From Deltaproteobacteria bacterium (GTDB lineage Bacteria > Desulfobacterota > Binatia > Binatales > Binataceae): a stretch of DNA of 39,913 nucleotides. The translations under genes were made by a program, and so were the position numbers. Shown one piece after another: positions 32,933 through 39,913 of this stretch; the stretch's first letter is position 1, and the number at the start of each line of letters is the position of its first letter. The stretch covers positions 1-39,913 of the forward strand of contig JAJXZF010000011.1 of the NCBI GenBank assembly GCA_021780225.1, in the 5' to 3' direction. The notes below the pieces were generated by a model. The model saw nothing but the letters and a program-made list of their open reading frames with translations, was not told where the DNA came from and made no database searches.

Positions 32933-35131
32933 GTGAGCAAGGACGGGCCGGTAAAAATCGCTATCGTCGGTGGCGGATGCGCCGCGATGGCGGCGGCGTT
33001 CGAGCTGACCCGTCCTGAACATCGAGGCCGGTTTCAGGTAACCGTCTATCAACTCGGATGGCGGCTCGGCGGCAAAGGCGCTTCGGGCCGCGGTCCGGCC
33101 GATCGGATCGAAGAGCACGGCCTCCATATCTGGATGGGCTTTTACGAAAACGCGTTTCGCCTGCTGCGCGAGTGTTATGCGGAATTGTCCGACCAGCCGG
33201 GCCGGCGTTTCGCCGACTGGCGCGACGCCTTTTCGATCGAACCGGGCGTTGGCGTGATGGCGCGCAAGACGCCGGACGGATGGGAGCCGTGGACGGCCGC
33301 GTTCGCGCCGCGCGCGGGGATGCCCGGCGATCCGTTGCCGGGGCGTCATAGCTTCACGATCGCCGGCTACCTCGTCGAGATCGCCGGGATGCTGCAGGCG
33401 GCGCTTGCGAATCTTCAATTCGGCGCGTCGTCGGAACCGGACAACGCCGCCCGGCCCTTCGATTTTAATTCGAACGAAGAGCTTGCGGCCGCGATCGCGA
33501 AGGTCTTCAAATTCGGCCTGCTCGCGACATTCGCCGGCGCCTTGCAGGCGCTGGCGCTGCTGGAAGCGGCGTTTCGCGCCGCCGCGCCGGATTGGTCGGG
33601 CGCTCTCCGCGATCTGACGGAAGCGGCGGCCGGAGCGATCCGGCGGCTGGCGGAGCCGCTCGCCGATCGCGATTCCGACTCGCGACGGCTGTGGGACGTC
33701 ATCGATCTGAACCTGGCCGTGATGACCGGAATAATCCGGTTCGGACTTGCGGCCGATCCGCGCGGATTCGACGCGCTCGACAATTATGAGTTGCGCGACT
33801 GGCTGAAACTCAACGGGGCCGGCGCGCGCGCGCTCGATTCGCCTTTGATGCACGGCGTGTACGATCTCGCCTTCGCCTACGCCGGCGCCGATCCGGCGCG
33901 GCCGCGGCAGGCCGCGAGTGTGGCGCTGCGCGGCACGCTCAGGATGTTCTTCACCTGGCGCGGCGCCTTTTTCTGGCGGATGCACGCCGGCATGGGCGAC
34001 GTTGTATTCGCCCCGTTTTACCAGGCGCTCAAGCGCCGCGGCGTAAGGTTTTGTTTTTTCCATCGCCTCGAAAACCTCCGGCTGGCCGATCCTGCGACGC
34101 TTGCGCCGGGCGAACGTTCCTACGTCGCCGCGCTCGACTTCGACGTACAGGCGGACGTCGCGAACGGCGGCGAATATCAGCCCTTAATCGATGTGCGCGG
34201 CTTGCCGTGCTGGCCGTCGGCGCCCGATTTCAGTCAGCTTGCCGACGGCGCGCGGATGGCGCAGGAAGGCCGCGAGTTCGAATCGTTCGCGGATCGCCGC
34301 CGCGTGCATTCGCTCACTTTGCGCGCCGGAACCGATTTCGACGCCGTCGTGCTGGCGGTGGGATTGGGCGCGCTTCCGCAAGTGGCGCGCGAGTTGATCG
34401 CGCGCGACCGGCGCTGGCGCGAGATGGTCGAAAATCTTCCGACCGTGGCCACGCAGGCGTTTCAAATCTGGCTGCGCGAGGATTTCGCATCGCTCGGATG
34501 GACCGAGCCGCGCGCCGTCGTCTCCGGCTTTATCCATCCGTTCGACACTTTCGCCGACATGGGCCATCTGCTTCCGCAGGAAAGTTGGACGATGCGGCCG
34601 CGCGCGCTGGGCTATTTTTGCAGCGCCCTGCCCGATCCGCCGCCGGCGCGGGATGCGAATCCGGTCGAGCGCGCGCATGGACCGTCGTTCGCTTCCGATC
34701 CGGACTATGCGCATCGCCGGCGGCGAGAGGTGCGCGAGAGCGCGGTCGGTTTTCTCGATCGCGACGCCGCCGCGCTCTGGCCGCGCGCAGTCGCTCCGTC
34801 GGGCGGTTTCCGCTGGGAACTGCTCGCCGATCCGTCCGGTAATTGGGACGCGAATGGCTCCGGCGCCACCGCCGCATGCTTCGACTCGCAGTTCTGGACC
34901 GCCAACGTCAATCCCTCCGACCGCTATGTGCAATCGCCGCCGGGTTCGACCCGTTATCGGATTTCGCCGCTCGACAACACCTACGACAATCTGACGATCG
35001 CGGGCGATTGGACCGCGTGCGGTTTGAACGTCGGATGCGTCGAAGCGGCCGTGATCTCGGGCCAGCTTGCGGCGCACGCCCTGAGCGGCGCTCCAAAGCT
35101 GGAAGAGATCGTTGGCTATGACCATCCATGA
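32933..35131 (+). CDS. Large FAD-dependent oxidoreductase, phytoene-desaturase/amine-oxidase-like
   Basis: 732 residues from GTG 32933; no strong ribosome binding site is visible. The N-terminal dinucleotide fold reads VKIAIVGGGCAAMAAAFELT and continues into VTVYQLGWRLGGKGASGR, the second FAD contact. The EEHGLHIWMGFYENAF block matches the EHGFHxFxxxYxN segment of carotenoid desaturases and hydroxysqualene-type oxidoreductases. The C-terminus LTIAGDWTACGLNVGCVEAAVISGQLAAHAL is the usual closing FAD motif. At 732 residues it exceeds typical desaturases (about 450-520). The extra length lies in the middle (about 140-300), which has hydrophobic helices that could attach it to membrane. It begins the plus-strand cluster and is probably its first transcribed gene. 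Confidence 0.85.
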   Translation: MSKDGPVKIAIVGGGCAAMAAAFELTRPEHRGRFQVTVYQLGWRLGGKGASGRGPADRIEEHGLHIWMGFYENAFRLLRECYAELSDQPGRRFADWRDAFSIEPGVGVMARKTPDGWEPWTAAFAPRAGMPGDPLPGRHSFTIAGYLVEIAGMLQAALANLQFGASSEPDNAARPFDFNSNEELAAAIAKVFKFGLLATFAGALQALALLEAAFRAAAPDWSGALRDLTEAAAGAIRRLAEPLADRDSDSRRLWDVIDLNLAVMTGIIRFGLAADPRGFDALDNYELRDWLKLNGAGARALDSPLMHGVYDLAFAYAGADPARPRQAASVALRGTLRMFFTWRGAFFWRMHAGMGDVVFAPFYQALKRRGVRFCFFHRLENLRLADPATLAPGERSYVAALDFDVQADVANGGEYQPLIDVRGLPCWPSAPDFSQLADGARMAQEGREFESFADRRRVHSLTLRAGTDFDAVVLAVGLGALPQVARELIARDRRWREMVENLPTVATQAFQIWLREDFASLGWTEPRAVVSGFIHPFDTFADMGHLLPQESWTMRPRALGYFCSALPDPPPARDANPVERAHGPSFASDPDYAHRRRREVRESAVGFLDRDAAALWPRAVAPSGGFRWELLADPSGNWDANGSGATAACFDSQFWTANVNPSDRYVQSPPGSTRYRISPLDNTYDNLTIAGDWTACGLNVGCVEAAVISGQLAAHALSGAPKLEEIVGYDHP

Positions 35132-35180
35132 TTGGGAGAAAAGGGCTGTCAGGCGCTGAATCAACGGCTATTTGAAGACC

Positions 35181-35984
35181 ATGAGCGCAAACGATCGCTT
35201 TCGACGCCCGGACCCGGTTCGCATCGCGCCGTTGCGCGCGTGGTCGGCTTTGGTCCGTCCGGGAAGCGCCCCGGAATCTCCGCACGACGATTCCGGAAAC
35301 GGCTGTGGCGCGATGGACGCATCGCCGGGCGGCGCGGGAGCTTCCGAAGCCGCTGCTCCAGACACCGAGATCGCGGATGCGGTCGCCACGGCCTATCGCG
35401 TGGTCGAGCGCCATCTGTCGGCCGGCCGCGAGGCCGCGCGCTTGCTTGGCCGGGGATCGGCCGGCGCCGATCGCGCGGCGGAGGAGGCCGCCGATCGCGC
35501 CGGCAACGCCGGCTTCGCGATCATCGGGACGGGGCTTGAAGAGCTGATCGGCGAGGCGGCGCGCGCGTTTGCCGGGATGATGCCGGCGTTCTCCGCGATG
35601 CTGGAGGCGCTCGGACGACCGCCTTACATGGGACTCGCCGCCGCAAACGGCTGGGATGGAGCTTCAGCGCCGCGCGGGAATCCGGACGCGGCGCCGGGAC
35701 CGAATTTCGCGATCGAGGTCGCGTCGATGCGGCCCGCTCGAGTTGCGCTCGACCTTGCGCCTGGAGCCGATCCCGCGACTCTTGCCGTTGCCGGATTGCA
35801 TGCGATTGAAGCGGGTCGGCCGCCAATCGCCGAGGTCGCGTTCATCGTGGGCGGTGCGGGCGAGCGGCCGGTGCTGAGTATCCGCGTGCCGGCGGCGGCC
35901 GCACCCGGAATATACGCCGGCGCGATCGTCGATCGCGGGAATGGCGAGCCGCGGGGAACGATTTCAGTGAAGGTGGGCGAATAG
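35181..35984 (+). CDS. Uncharacterised two-part protein of the isoprenoid-type cluster
   Basis: 267 residues from ATG 35181 (TTG 35172 is possible). I do not recognise a named domain. Residues about 1-60 are low-complexity. Residues 60-150 are strongly helical and Ala/Glu/Arg-rich (EIADAVATAYRVVERHLSAGREAARLL), somewhat like phasin or other surface-coating helices. Residues about 180-267 look like a small beta-sandwich that ends RVPAAAAPGIYAGAIVDRGNGEPRGTISVKVGE. No signal peptide or membrane helix is seen. It starts 49 bases after the FAD gene and ends nine bases before the polyprenyl synthase, so it is surely part of the same operon. A granule- or surface-binding role is only a guess. Confidence 0.7.
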   Translation: MSANDRFRRPDPVRIAPLRAWSALVRPGSAPESPHDDSGNGCGAMDASPGGAGASEAAAPDTEIADAVATAYRVVERHLSAGREAARLLGRGSAGADRAAEEAADRAGNAGFAIIGTGLEELIGEAARAFAGMMPAFSAMLEALGRPPYMGLAAANGWDGASAPRGNPDAAPGPNFAIEVASMRPARVALDLAPGADPATLAVAGLHAIEAGRPPIAEVAFIVGGAGERPVLSIRVPAAAAPGIYAGAIVDRGNGEPRGTISVKVGE

Positions 35985-35993
35985 GCGGCCGCG

Positions 35994-37049
35994 ATGAACG
36001 GAGCGGAAGCGATCGCCGTCCAGGGAGATTCCGCGCATCTGGCGCCGGCATTGATGGCCGAGTATGGCGGGCTTGCGCGCGCCGCGCTCGACCGATATCT
36101 CGACCGGCGCGAAAGCTGCGATTTTCTGCGCGAGTTGGCTTCGGATTATCCACGGCGCGGCGGGCGGATGATGCGCCCGGCGATATGTATCGCGGCGGCG
36201 CGCGCCTTCGGCGCCCATCCCGAAGACGCCGTGGCGACGGCCGCGGCGATCGAACTGCTGCACAACGCGCTGCTGGTTCACGACGATATCGAGGACGCGA
36301 GCCTCGAACGGCGCGGCCGCCCGACGCTCCATCGGTTGCATGGCGTGCCGCTCGCGCTCAACGCCGGCGACGCGCTCGCGTTGATGAGCCTCGCGCCGCT
36401 GCTCGAAAATCGCGCCCGGCTCGGCATGGCGCTGACGATGCGCCTGCTTGAAGAGACGGCGCGGACGGCGGCCGAATGCGCCGACGGGCAGGCGCTGGAA
36501 TTGGGCTGGCGCGATCGCAACGTGCTCGACCTCGCGCCGGCCGACTATCTTGAGATGGCGCTCAAGAAGACCTGCTGGCTCGCGGTCATCCATCCCCTGC
36601 GCGCGGGCGTGTTGATTGCGACGCGCGGCGCCGTCGATCCCGACGCATACGTGCGTTTCGGCTTCTTGGTTGGCGCGGCGTTCCAGATTCAGGACGACCT
36701 GCTCAACCTGGTTGGGAACGACAGTTACGGGAAAGAGCGCGACGGCGATTTGTGGGAAGGCAAACGCACGCTTATTCTCATTCGCCTGCTCGCGTCGGCC
36801 GCGGCGGCGGAGCGGGAGCGGATCGCGGCGATTCTCGCCTCCAGCCGCGAGCGCCGGTCGGAGTCCGACGTCCGCTGGATGCGCGGTTTGATCGATCGTT
36901 ACGGATGTATCGAGTACGCGCGCCGGATGGCGCACGGTCTTGCCGGAGCGGCGCTGCATGAATTTTCCCGGCATTTCGCGGAGCTGCCGGATTCCCGCGA
37001 CAAGCGGTTTCTTGAGGAACTGCCGACATGGGTAATCGAACGCGCCTGA
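35994..37049 (+). CDS. E-type polyprenyl diphosphate synthase
   Basis: 351 residues. The family condenses isopentenyl diphosphate onto allylic diphosphates. The first aspartate-rich motif is D97-D98-I-E-D101, followed by RRGRPTLH. The second motif reads D234-D235-L-L-N238 within FQIQDDLLNLVGN, with Asn in place of the usual last Asp. The N-terminal diphosphate-binding GGRMMRP and the later GKERDGDLWEGKRTLI are kept. Residues four and five before the first motif are Leu93 and Ala92, not aromatic, which in this family allows chains longer than C15 (inference: C20 or more). It is translated almost directly after the previous gene. Confidence 0.9.
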   Translation: MNGAEAIAVQGDSAHLAPALMAEYGGLARAALDRYLDRRESCDFLRELASDYPRRGGRMMRPAICIAAARAFGAHPEDAVATAAAIELLHNALLVHDDIEDASLERRGRPTLHRLHGVPLALNAGDALALMSLAPLLENRARLGMALTMRLLEETARTAAECADGQALELGWRDRNVLDLAPADYLEMALKKTCWLAVIHPLRAGVLIATRGAVDPDAYVRFGFLVGAAFQIQDDLLNLVGNDSYGKERDGDLWEGKRTLILIRLLASAAAAERERIAAILASSRERRSESDVRWMRGLIDRYGCIEYARRMAHGLAGAALHEFSRHFAELPDSRDKRFLEELPTWVIERA

Positions 37050-37156
37050 TGCGCGGCGGATGAAAGGCGCGATCGCGGAAATAGTTCCATTCATCGCCGC
37101 AACGATACGCGGAAGCTTGGACAACGGTTGTCGCAACCTGCGAGGAGACTCGAAAC

Positions 37157-39391
37157 ATGGCCGAATCCCGATTGCCGGAATACAACGCAAGCATCGCGAA
37201 CCTGCTTGATTGGCCGACCACCGACGTCAAGATGTATTTCCCCAAGGTGGGGATGCGCTTTTATCCGCTGCGGGCCGATCTCGGCCGGCTGCAGGCGCTG
37301 CTCGACTCCTACCTGAATTTCGCCGGCGATCGCGTGAACCAGCCCCCTTATATGTTCAAGGCGGCCGCGCCTTTCGTGCTGCTCCAGACCGTCAATTACG
37401 ACCGGCTCGAAATCGACGCCGGCGCCGGCGCTCAACCGCGCAAGCCGCTCGCGTGGCTCAAGCAGCACGAGGCGATCTTCAGCATCCCGATCGAATGGTA
37501 CGAATGGAAAGGCTCGGAGTGGCGCTTCGTGGATTGGGCGATGACCTATCCGTTCATCTACCTGGATCATCCGATTTCAATCTGGATCGGCCGCGAGATG
37601 TACGGATGGCCGAAGATGCCGATGCGCGTTCCGAAGCTGTTTCCGCTGGTGAATCCCCCGGATCCGAAGGGCCGCGTGGAGTTCTGGCTCGGCGGCCGTT
37701 CGGCGCGGAATCCGGAGCGTCCGGAACCATACCGGCCGTTTATCGAAATCGACGAGGCGGCATCCGGCTTCTATCCTCTCGCAAGCTGGGGAGAGTGGTT
37801 GACGCGATGGCCGAAAATGGCGTCGGACGCGCTGTCCACGATGGCGGCGTTGACCGATATCGCGCGCGGCGCCGGGGTGGCGCAATGGCTCGCGGGCTGG
37901 GGCCGATCCGAACCCTTTCCGGCCGCCGCGCGGGAGAGCCTTAAGTACGCCAGCCAGTGGGGACCGCAGCTCCTCAACATGTTCGGCTCGGTCAAAACCG
38001 GCGAAACGCATCAATTCACGCCTTCGCCGTTTATGAAAAACAATATAGTGCTCAAGCAATTCCGCGACGCGCATGATTTCAAATCGGCCTGCTATCAGGC
38101 GCTGGTCAAATCCGAACTGGCGGTCCAGGGCGTGCATGGCGGCGGGTTTCTGTTCAACCCGATGCTCGGCGACCCGGCCGGCGGCGTCACGATCAAGCTT
38201 CATCATTTCGACCAGGAGCCGGTGATCGAAGCGCTCGGGCTGAATCACGAAGCCACGACGATCGCCGGCCCGTCCGGCGAGCAGCGCAAGGTTTATGAGT
38301 TCCGGCCGTTCTTTCCATTCTGGTGGGACCTCGACCTGACGTATGGGAAAGCCGAACAGCTATGCTGGCGCGCAAAGACGACCAAATGGTCGACCACCGA
38401 CGATCCCGGCGAGCGGCGCCCGATCGCGGACGATTACGTGACGTCGGGCGGAGGCGCGATCGCCGAGATCGGCGGAGCCGTGAAGTTTCCGAATTTCGAG
38501 ATGCTGGTGATGCCGCTGCCGGCCGCTCGCACGACTCTCGATAGCCTCTGTGCAACCTGTCTGAATCACGAGAATTATAAATTTCGGACCAGCTCCGATT
38601 ACGTGCTCGCGATCGCCAATCAATTTCGAGCCGCGTCGGCCGCGACCGACCCGCTTGAACGATTGGCCGACAGCGAATTTGTTTTCGCCGTCGCCGGCGA
38701 ATATCGCGATGAATCGAATCCGTCCGCGGGCTGGCGGCCAGTCGTGATGCCGATGATCGGCTTCACCGGCGCGGAATGGGATTCGATCTCGGATCGCGAA
38801 GTATTCGGACGCTTTAGTCTGGCTTCAAAATTCATTCCGGCGAATTCTCCGCTGCTGGGAGACTTTTCCACGCGCGAACCGCACATCGGTTTCTATCTTC
38901 AGACCTCGCTCTGCCACGAGCTCAACGACGACGAGCAGGCGAGGCTTTGGACCTTGCTTGGCGTCGGCAGTGCGGGAGCGACGACGGCGCCGCTGCCTGA
39001 AATCAAAGCATGGCTGAGTAAGCTTGGACTCGGGTCAATCTCCGCCGCAGCGGGTTTCGAGACGGTCGGACTGAAGCAATTCCGCGACGCCTGCCTCGCG
39101 AACAAGGCCTGTTATCAGGCGCTGGTGAGCGAGCGCCGTGTTTTTGACCAAAATCTCAAAATCGATTTTTTGCCTGAATCGATTCGAATCGACATTCACA
39201 AATTCGACACGATGGATCTGGTCGCAACGTTCGGCATCACGGGCGGCAGCGAAGAAGCTCAAGGCCGTTTTCGGCGCCCATGCTATTCAGTCGATGCGGT
39301 GAATCCGTTCAGGGTGTCGGGCGGAATGCGGCAATCGCCGCCCGAAAATTTATGCTGGCGGGCGGGCGCGATGGCCTGGCAAAGGGGTTAG
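37157..39391 (+). CDS. Acetoacetate-decarboxylase-like protein with two tandem domains; 3' end shaped by a MITE insertion
   Basis: 744 residues from ATG 37157, nine bases after GGAG. The first half (about 1-370) resembles acetoacetate decarboxylase-superfamily proteins: PFIYLDHPISIWIGREMYGWPKMPMRVPKLFP carries the GxPK segment with a Lys. The second half repeats the fold (PVVMPMIGFTGAEWDSISDREVFGRFSLASKFIP) but lacks that Lys. Repeat pairs are obvious: LKQFRDA at residues 299 and 639, each followed by ACYQALV, and EQLCWRA against ENLCWRA. The last codons lie next to a MITE whose first bases (39388-39391) make the TAG stop. No signal peptide is seen. It ends the plus-strand cluster. Confidence 0.8.
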   Translation: MAESRLPEYNASIANLLDWPTTDVKMYFPKVGMRFYPLRADLGRLQALLDSYLNFAGDRVNQPPYMFKAAAPFVLLQTVNYDRLEIDAGAGAQPRKPLAWLKQHEAIFSIPIEWYEWKGSEWRFVDWAMTYPFIYLDHPISIWIGREMYGWPKMPMRVPKLFPLVNPPDPKGRVEFWLGGRSARNPERPEPYRPFIEIDEAASGFYPLASWGEWLTRWPKMASDALSTMAALTDIARGAGVAQWLAGWGRSEPFPAAARESLKYASQWGPQLLNMFGSVKTGETHQFTPSPFMKNNIVLKQFRDAHDFKSACYQALVKSELAVQGVHGGGFLFNPMLGDPAGGVTIKLHHFDQEPVIEALGLNHEATTIAGPSGEQRKVYEFRPFFPFWWDLDLTYGKAEQLCWRAKTTKWSTTDDPGERRPIADDYVTSGGGAIAEIGGAVKFPNFEMLVMPLPAARTTLDSLCATCLNHENYKFRTSSDYVLAIANQFRAASAATDPLERLADSEFVFAVAGEYRDESNPSAGWRPVVMPMIGFTGAEWDSISDREVFGRFSLASKFIPANSPLLGDFSTREPHIGFYLQTSLCHELNDDEQARLWTLLGVGSAGATTAPLPEIKAWLSKLGLGSISAAAGFETVGLKQFRDACLANKACYQALVSERRVFDQNLKIDFLPESIRIDIHKFDTMDLVATFGITGGSEEAQGRFRRPCYSVDAVNPFRVSGGMRQSPPENLCWRAGAMAWQRG

Positions 39392-39595
39392 TGAAGTGTC
39401 CCGCAAATAACTTCGACCTGATGCCTTATCGGCTCGGCGCGCAGGTCGCCCAGCGCGGGGCGACCTGGGATGGATTGCCGGGTCTGGGCCCGGCAATGAC
39501 GAACAGCGTTGGTCATGCCCTGACTTGATCCGGGCATCCACGCCGAGCGCAAGATCGACGCTGAGCGCAAACTTATCCAGGGGACGCCACACTAG
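39388..39595 (-). mobile_element. MITE-like inverted-repeat element, copy 3 (reversed)
   Basis: 208 bp, in the opposite direction to copies 1 and 2. Left end TTAGTGAAGTGTCCCGC then AAATAACTT; right end AACTTATCCAGGGGACGCC then ACACTAG. The GCCGGG/CCCGGC and GCCCTGACTTGATCCGGGC palindromes are retained. Its left edge supplies the stop codon of the decarboxylase-like gene. Its right edge supplies the stop of the transposase remnant that follows. Confidence 0.75.
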
Positions 39596-39746
39596 TGCTT
39601 CGACCCAGGGTTAGCGATTGTTTTGTAGTGAAAGACACGGCGTGCGTCTGCGGTGGAGAAGCGCCAGTCGATTTTGATTTTGGAGCGATTGGCCCATCGG
39701 TTCCAAGCACTGGTGCGCCGGCGCAGTTCGATCAGGCTCGCCACCC
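39592..39746 (-). pseudogene. IS630-family transposase remnant, C-terminal fragment
   Basis: On the minus strand the reading RVASLIELRRRTSAWNRWANRSKIKIDWRFSTADARRVFHYKT matches the C-terminus of IS630-type transposases, whose ends have W-x-N-R-x-x-x-IDW-x-F-x-x-x-DAR. It runs into the MITE, which supplies a TAG, and on the other side meets the start of an IS3-type element. Only about 50 residues remain. It may have been cut by both neighbours. Confidence 0.6.
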
Positions 39747-39800
39747 TGGAGTTGACCCGGTTTCGTGGAGTGTGTTTGGCGGAGATGCAAGGAGGAACAG
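39747..39800 (+). other. Putative left end of an IS3-family element
   Basis: The sequence TGGAGTTGACCCGG then TTTCGTGGAG stands just before the orfA start and resembles the terminal sequence that precedes orfA in many IS3-type elements. The boundary with the transposase remnant is inferred. The other end lies beyond the window. Confidence 0.35.
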
Positions 39801-39913
39801 ATGCCGAAATCACATCCGCCATACCCGGCCGAATATCGGCGGCGGATGGTCGAACGGGTGCGCGCGGGACGGTCGCTGAAAGAGTTGGCGCGTGAGTTCG
39901 AACCGTCGGTCGA
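39801..39913 (+). CDS. IS3-family transposase OrfA, N-terminal part (cut by window edge)
   Basis: ATG 39801 follows AAGGAGGAACAG. The 37 residues read MPKSHPPYPAEYRRRMVERV, then RAGRSLKELAREFEPSV. This is the N-terminal helix-turn-helix start of IS3/IS911-type OrfA, which binds the element ends. OrfB, normally made by frameshifting, would lie beyond the window edge. Confidence 0.75.
   Translation, partial: MPKSHPPYPAEYRRRMVERVRAGRSLKELAREFEPSV

Noticed and set aside
32885-34063. 392-codon minus-strand frame opposite the FAD gene
   Set aside because: Arg/Gln-rich shadow; the FAD motifs are on the plus strand.

Overview
This is a GC-rich window from a Gram-negative bacterium. Several lipobox-bearing lipoproteins and an outer-membrane beta-barrel protein ending in Phe point to two membranes. 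A carD-ispD neighbourhood, a detached complex I membrane-arm operon (nuoHJKLMN without nuoI) and soil-type accessory genes (D-aminoacylase-like amidohydrolase, VOC protein, isoprenoid-type genes) would fit an uncultured Deltaproteobacteria/Desulfobacterota/Binatota-like lineage. That placement is an inference, with no marker gene to prove it. Both ends of the window cut genes: a UvrD-type helicase on the left and an IS3-type orfA on the right.

Layout. 1-5.0 kb: truncated helicase, a decayed IS630-type transposase, a dual-specificity-phosphatase-like protein, a SnoaL-like protein, an APC amino-acid permease, a small lipoprotein and a RidA protein. 5.0-12.05 kb: tightly packed minus-strand nuoH-J-K-L-M-N, the proton-pumping arm of NADH dehydrogenase. 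12.5-17.4 kb: rsmD-coaD, a class I aminotransferase, an isochorismatase-fold lipoprotein lacking two of three catalytic residues, a Nudix hydrolase and a zinc alcohol dehydrogenase. 17.5-21.7 kb: two copies of a 0.2-kb inverted-repeat element bracket two alanine-rich coiled-coil lipoproteins (one very His-rich), an orphan groEL with a long GGM tail and a small secreted protein. 22-24.2 kb: rimI, carD, ispD and a short hypothetical gene.

24.2-28.6 kb: an AT-rich block (about one quarter G+C in a GC-rich window) precedes four signalling genes read in one direction. These are a lone receiver, an NtrC-type AAA+ regulator with no receiver and an altered GAFTGA loop (GAYTDA), a receiver-HPt protein, and a soluble histidine kinase. 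Together they look like a dispersed phosphorelay. 28.8-32.7 kb: an outer-membrane beta-barrel protein, and an amidohydrolase with a VOC-family protein.

32.9-39.4 kb: the most unusual part is a four-gene plus-strand cluster. It holds a large FAD-dependent desaturase-like protein, an uncharacterised two-part protein, an E-type polyprenyl diphosphate synthase and a 744-residue protein made of two acetoacetate-decarboxylase-like repeats. The arrangement suggests an isoprenoid-modifying pathway that I cannot match to a described one. A third copy of the inverted-repeat element marks its 3' edge: its first bases supply the stop codon of the last gene, and its other end supplies the stop of an IS630-type transposase remnant. 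The three elements begin and end with TA or a degenerate version of it. With IS630-type remnants at both ends of the window, they look like non-autonomous (MITE-type) elements.
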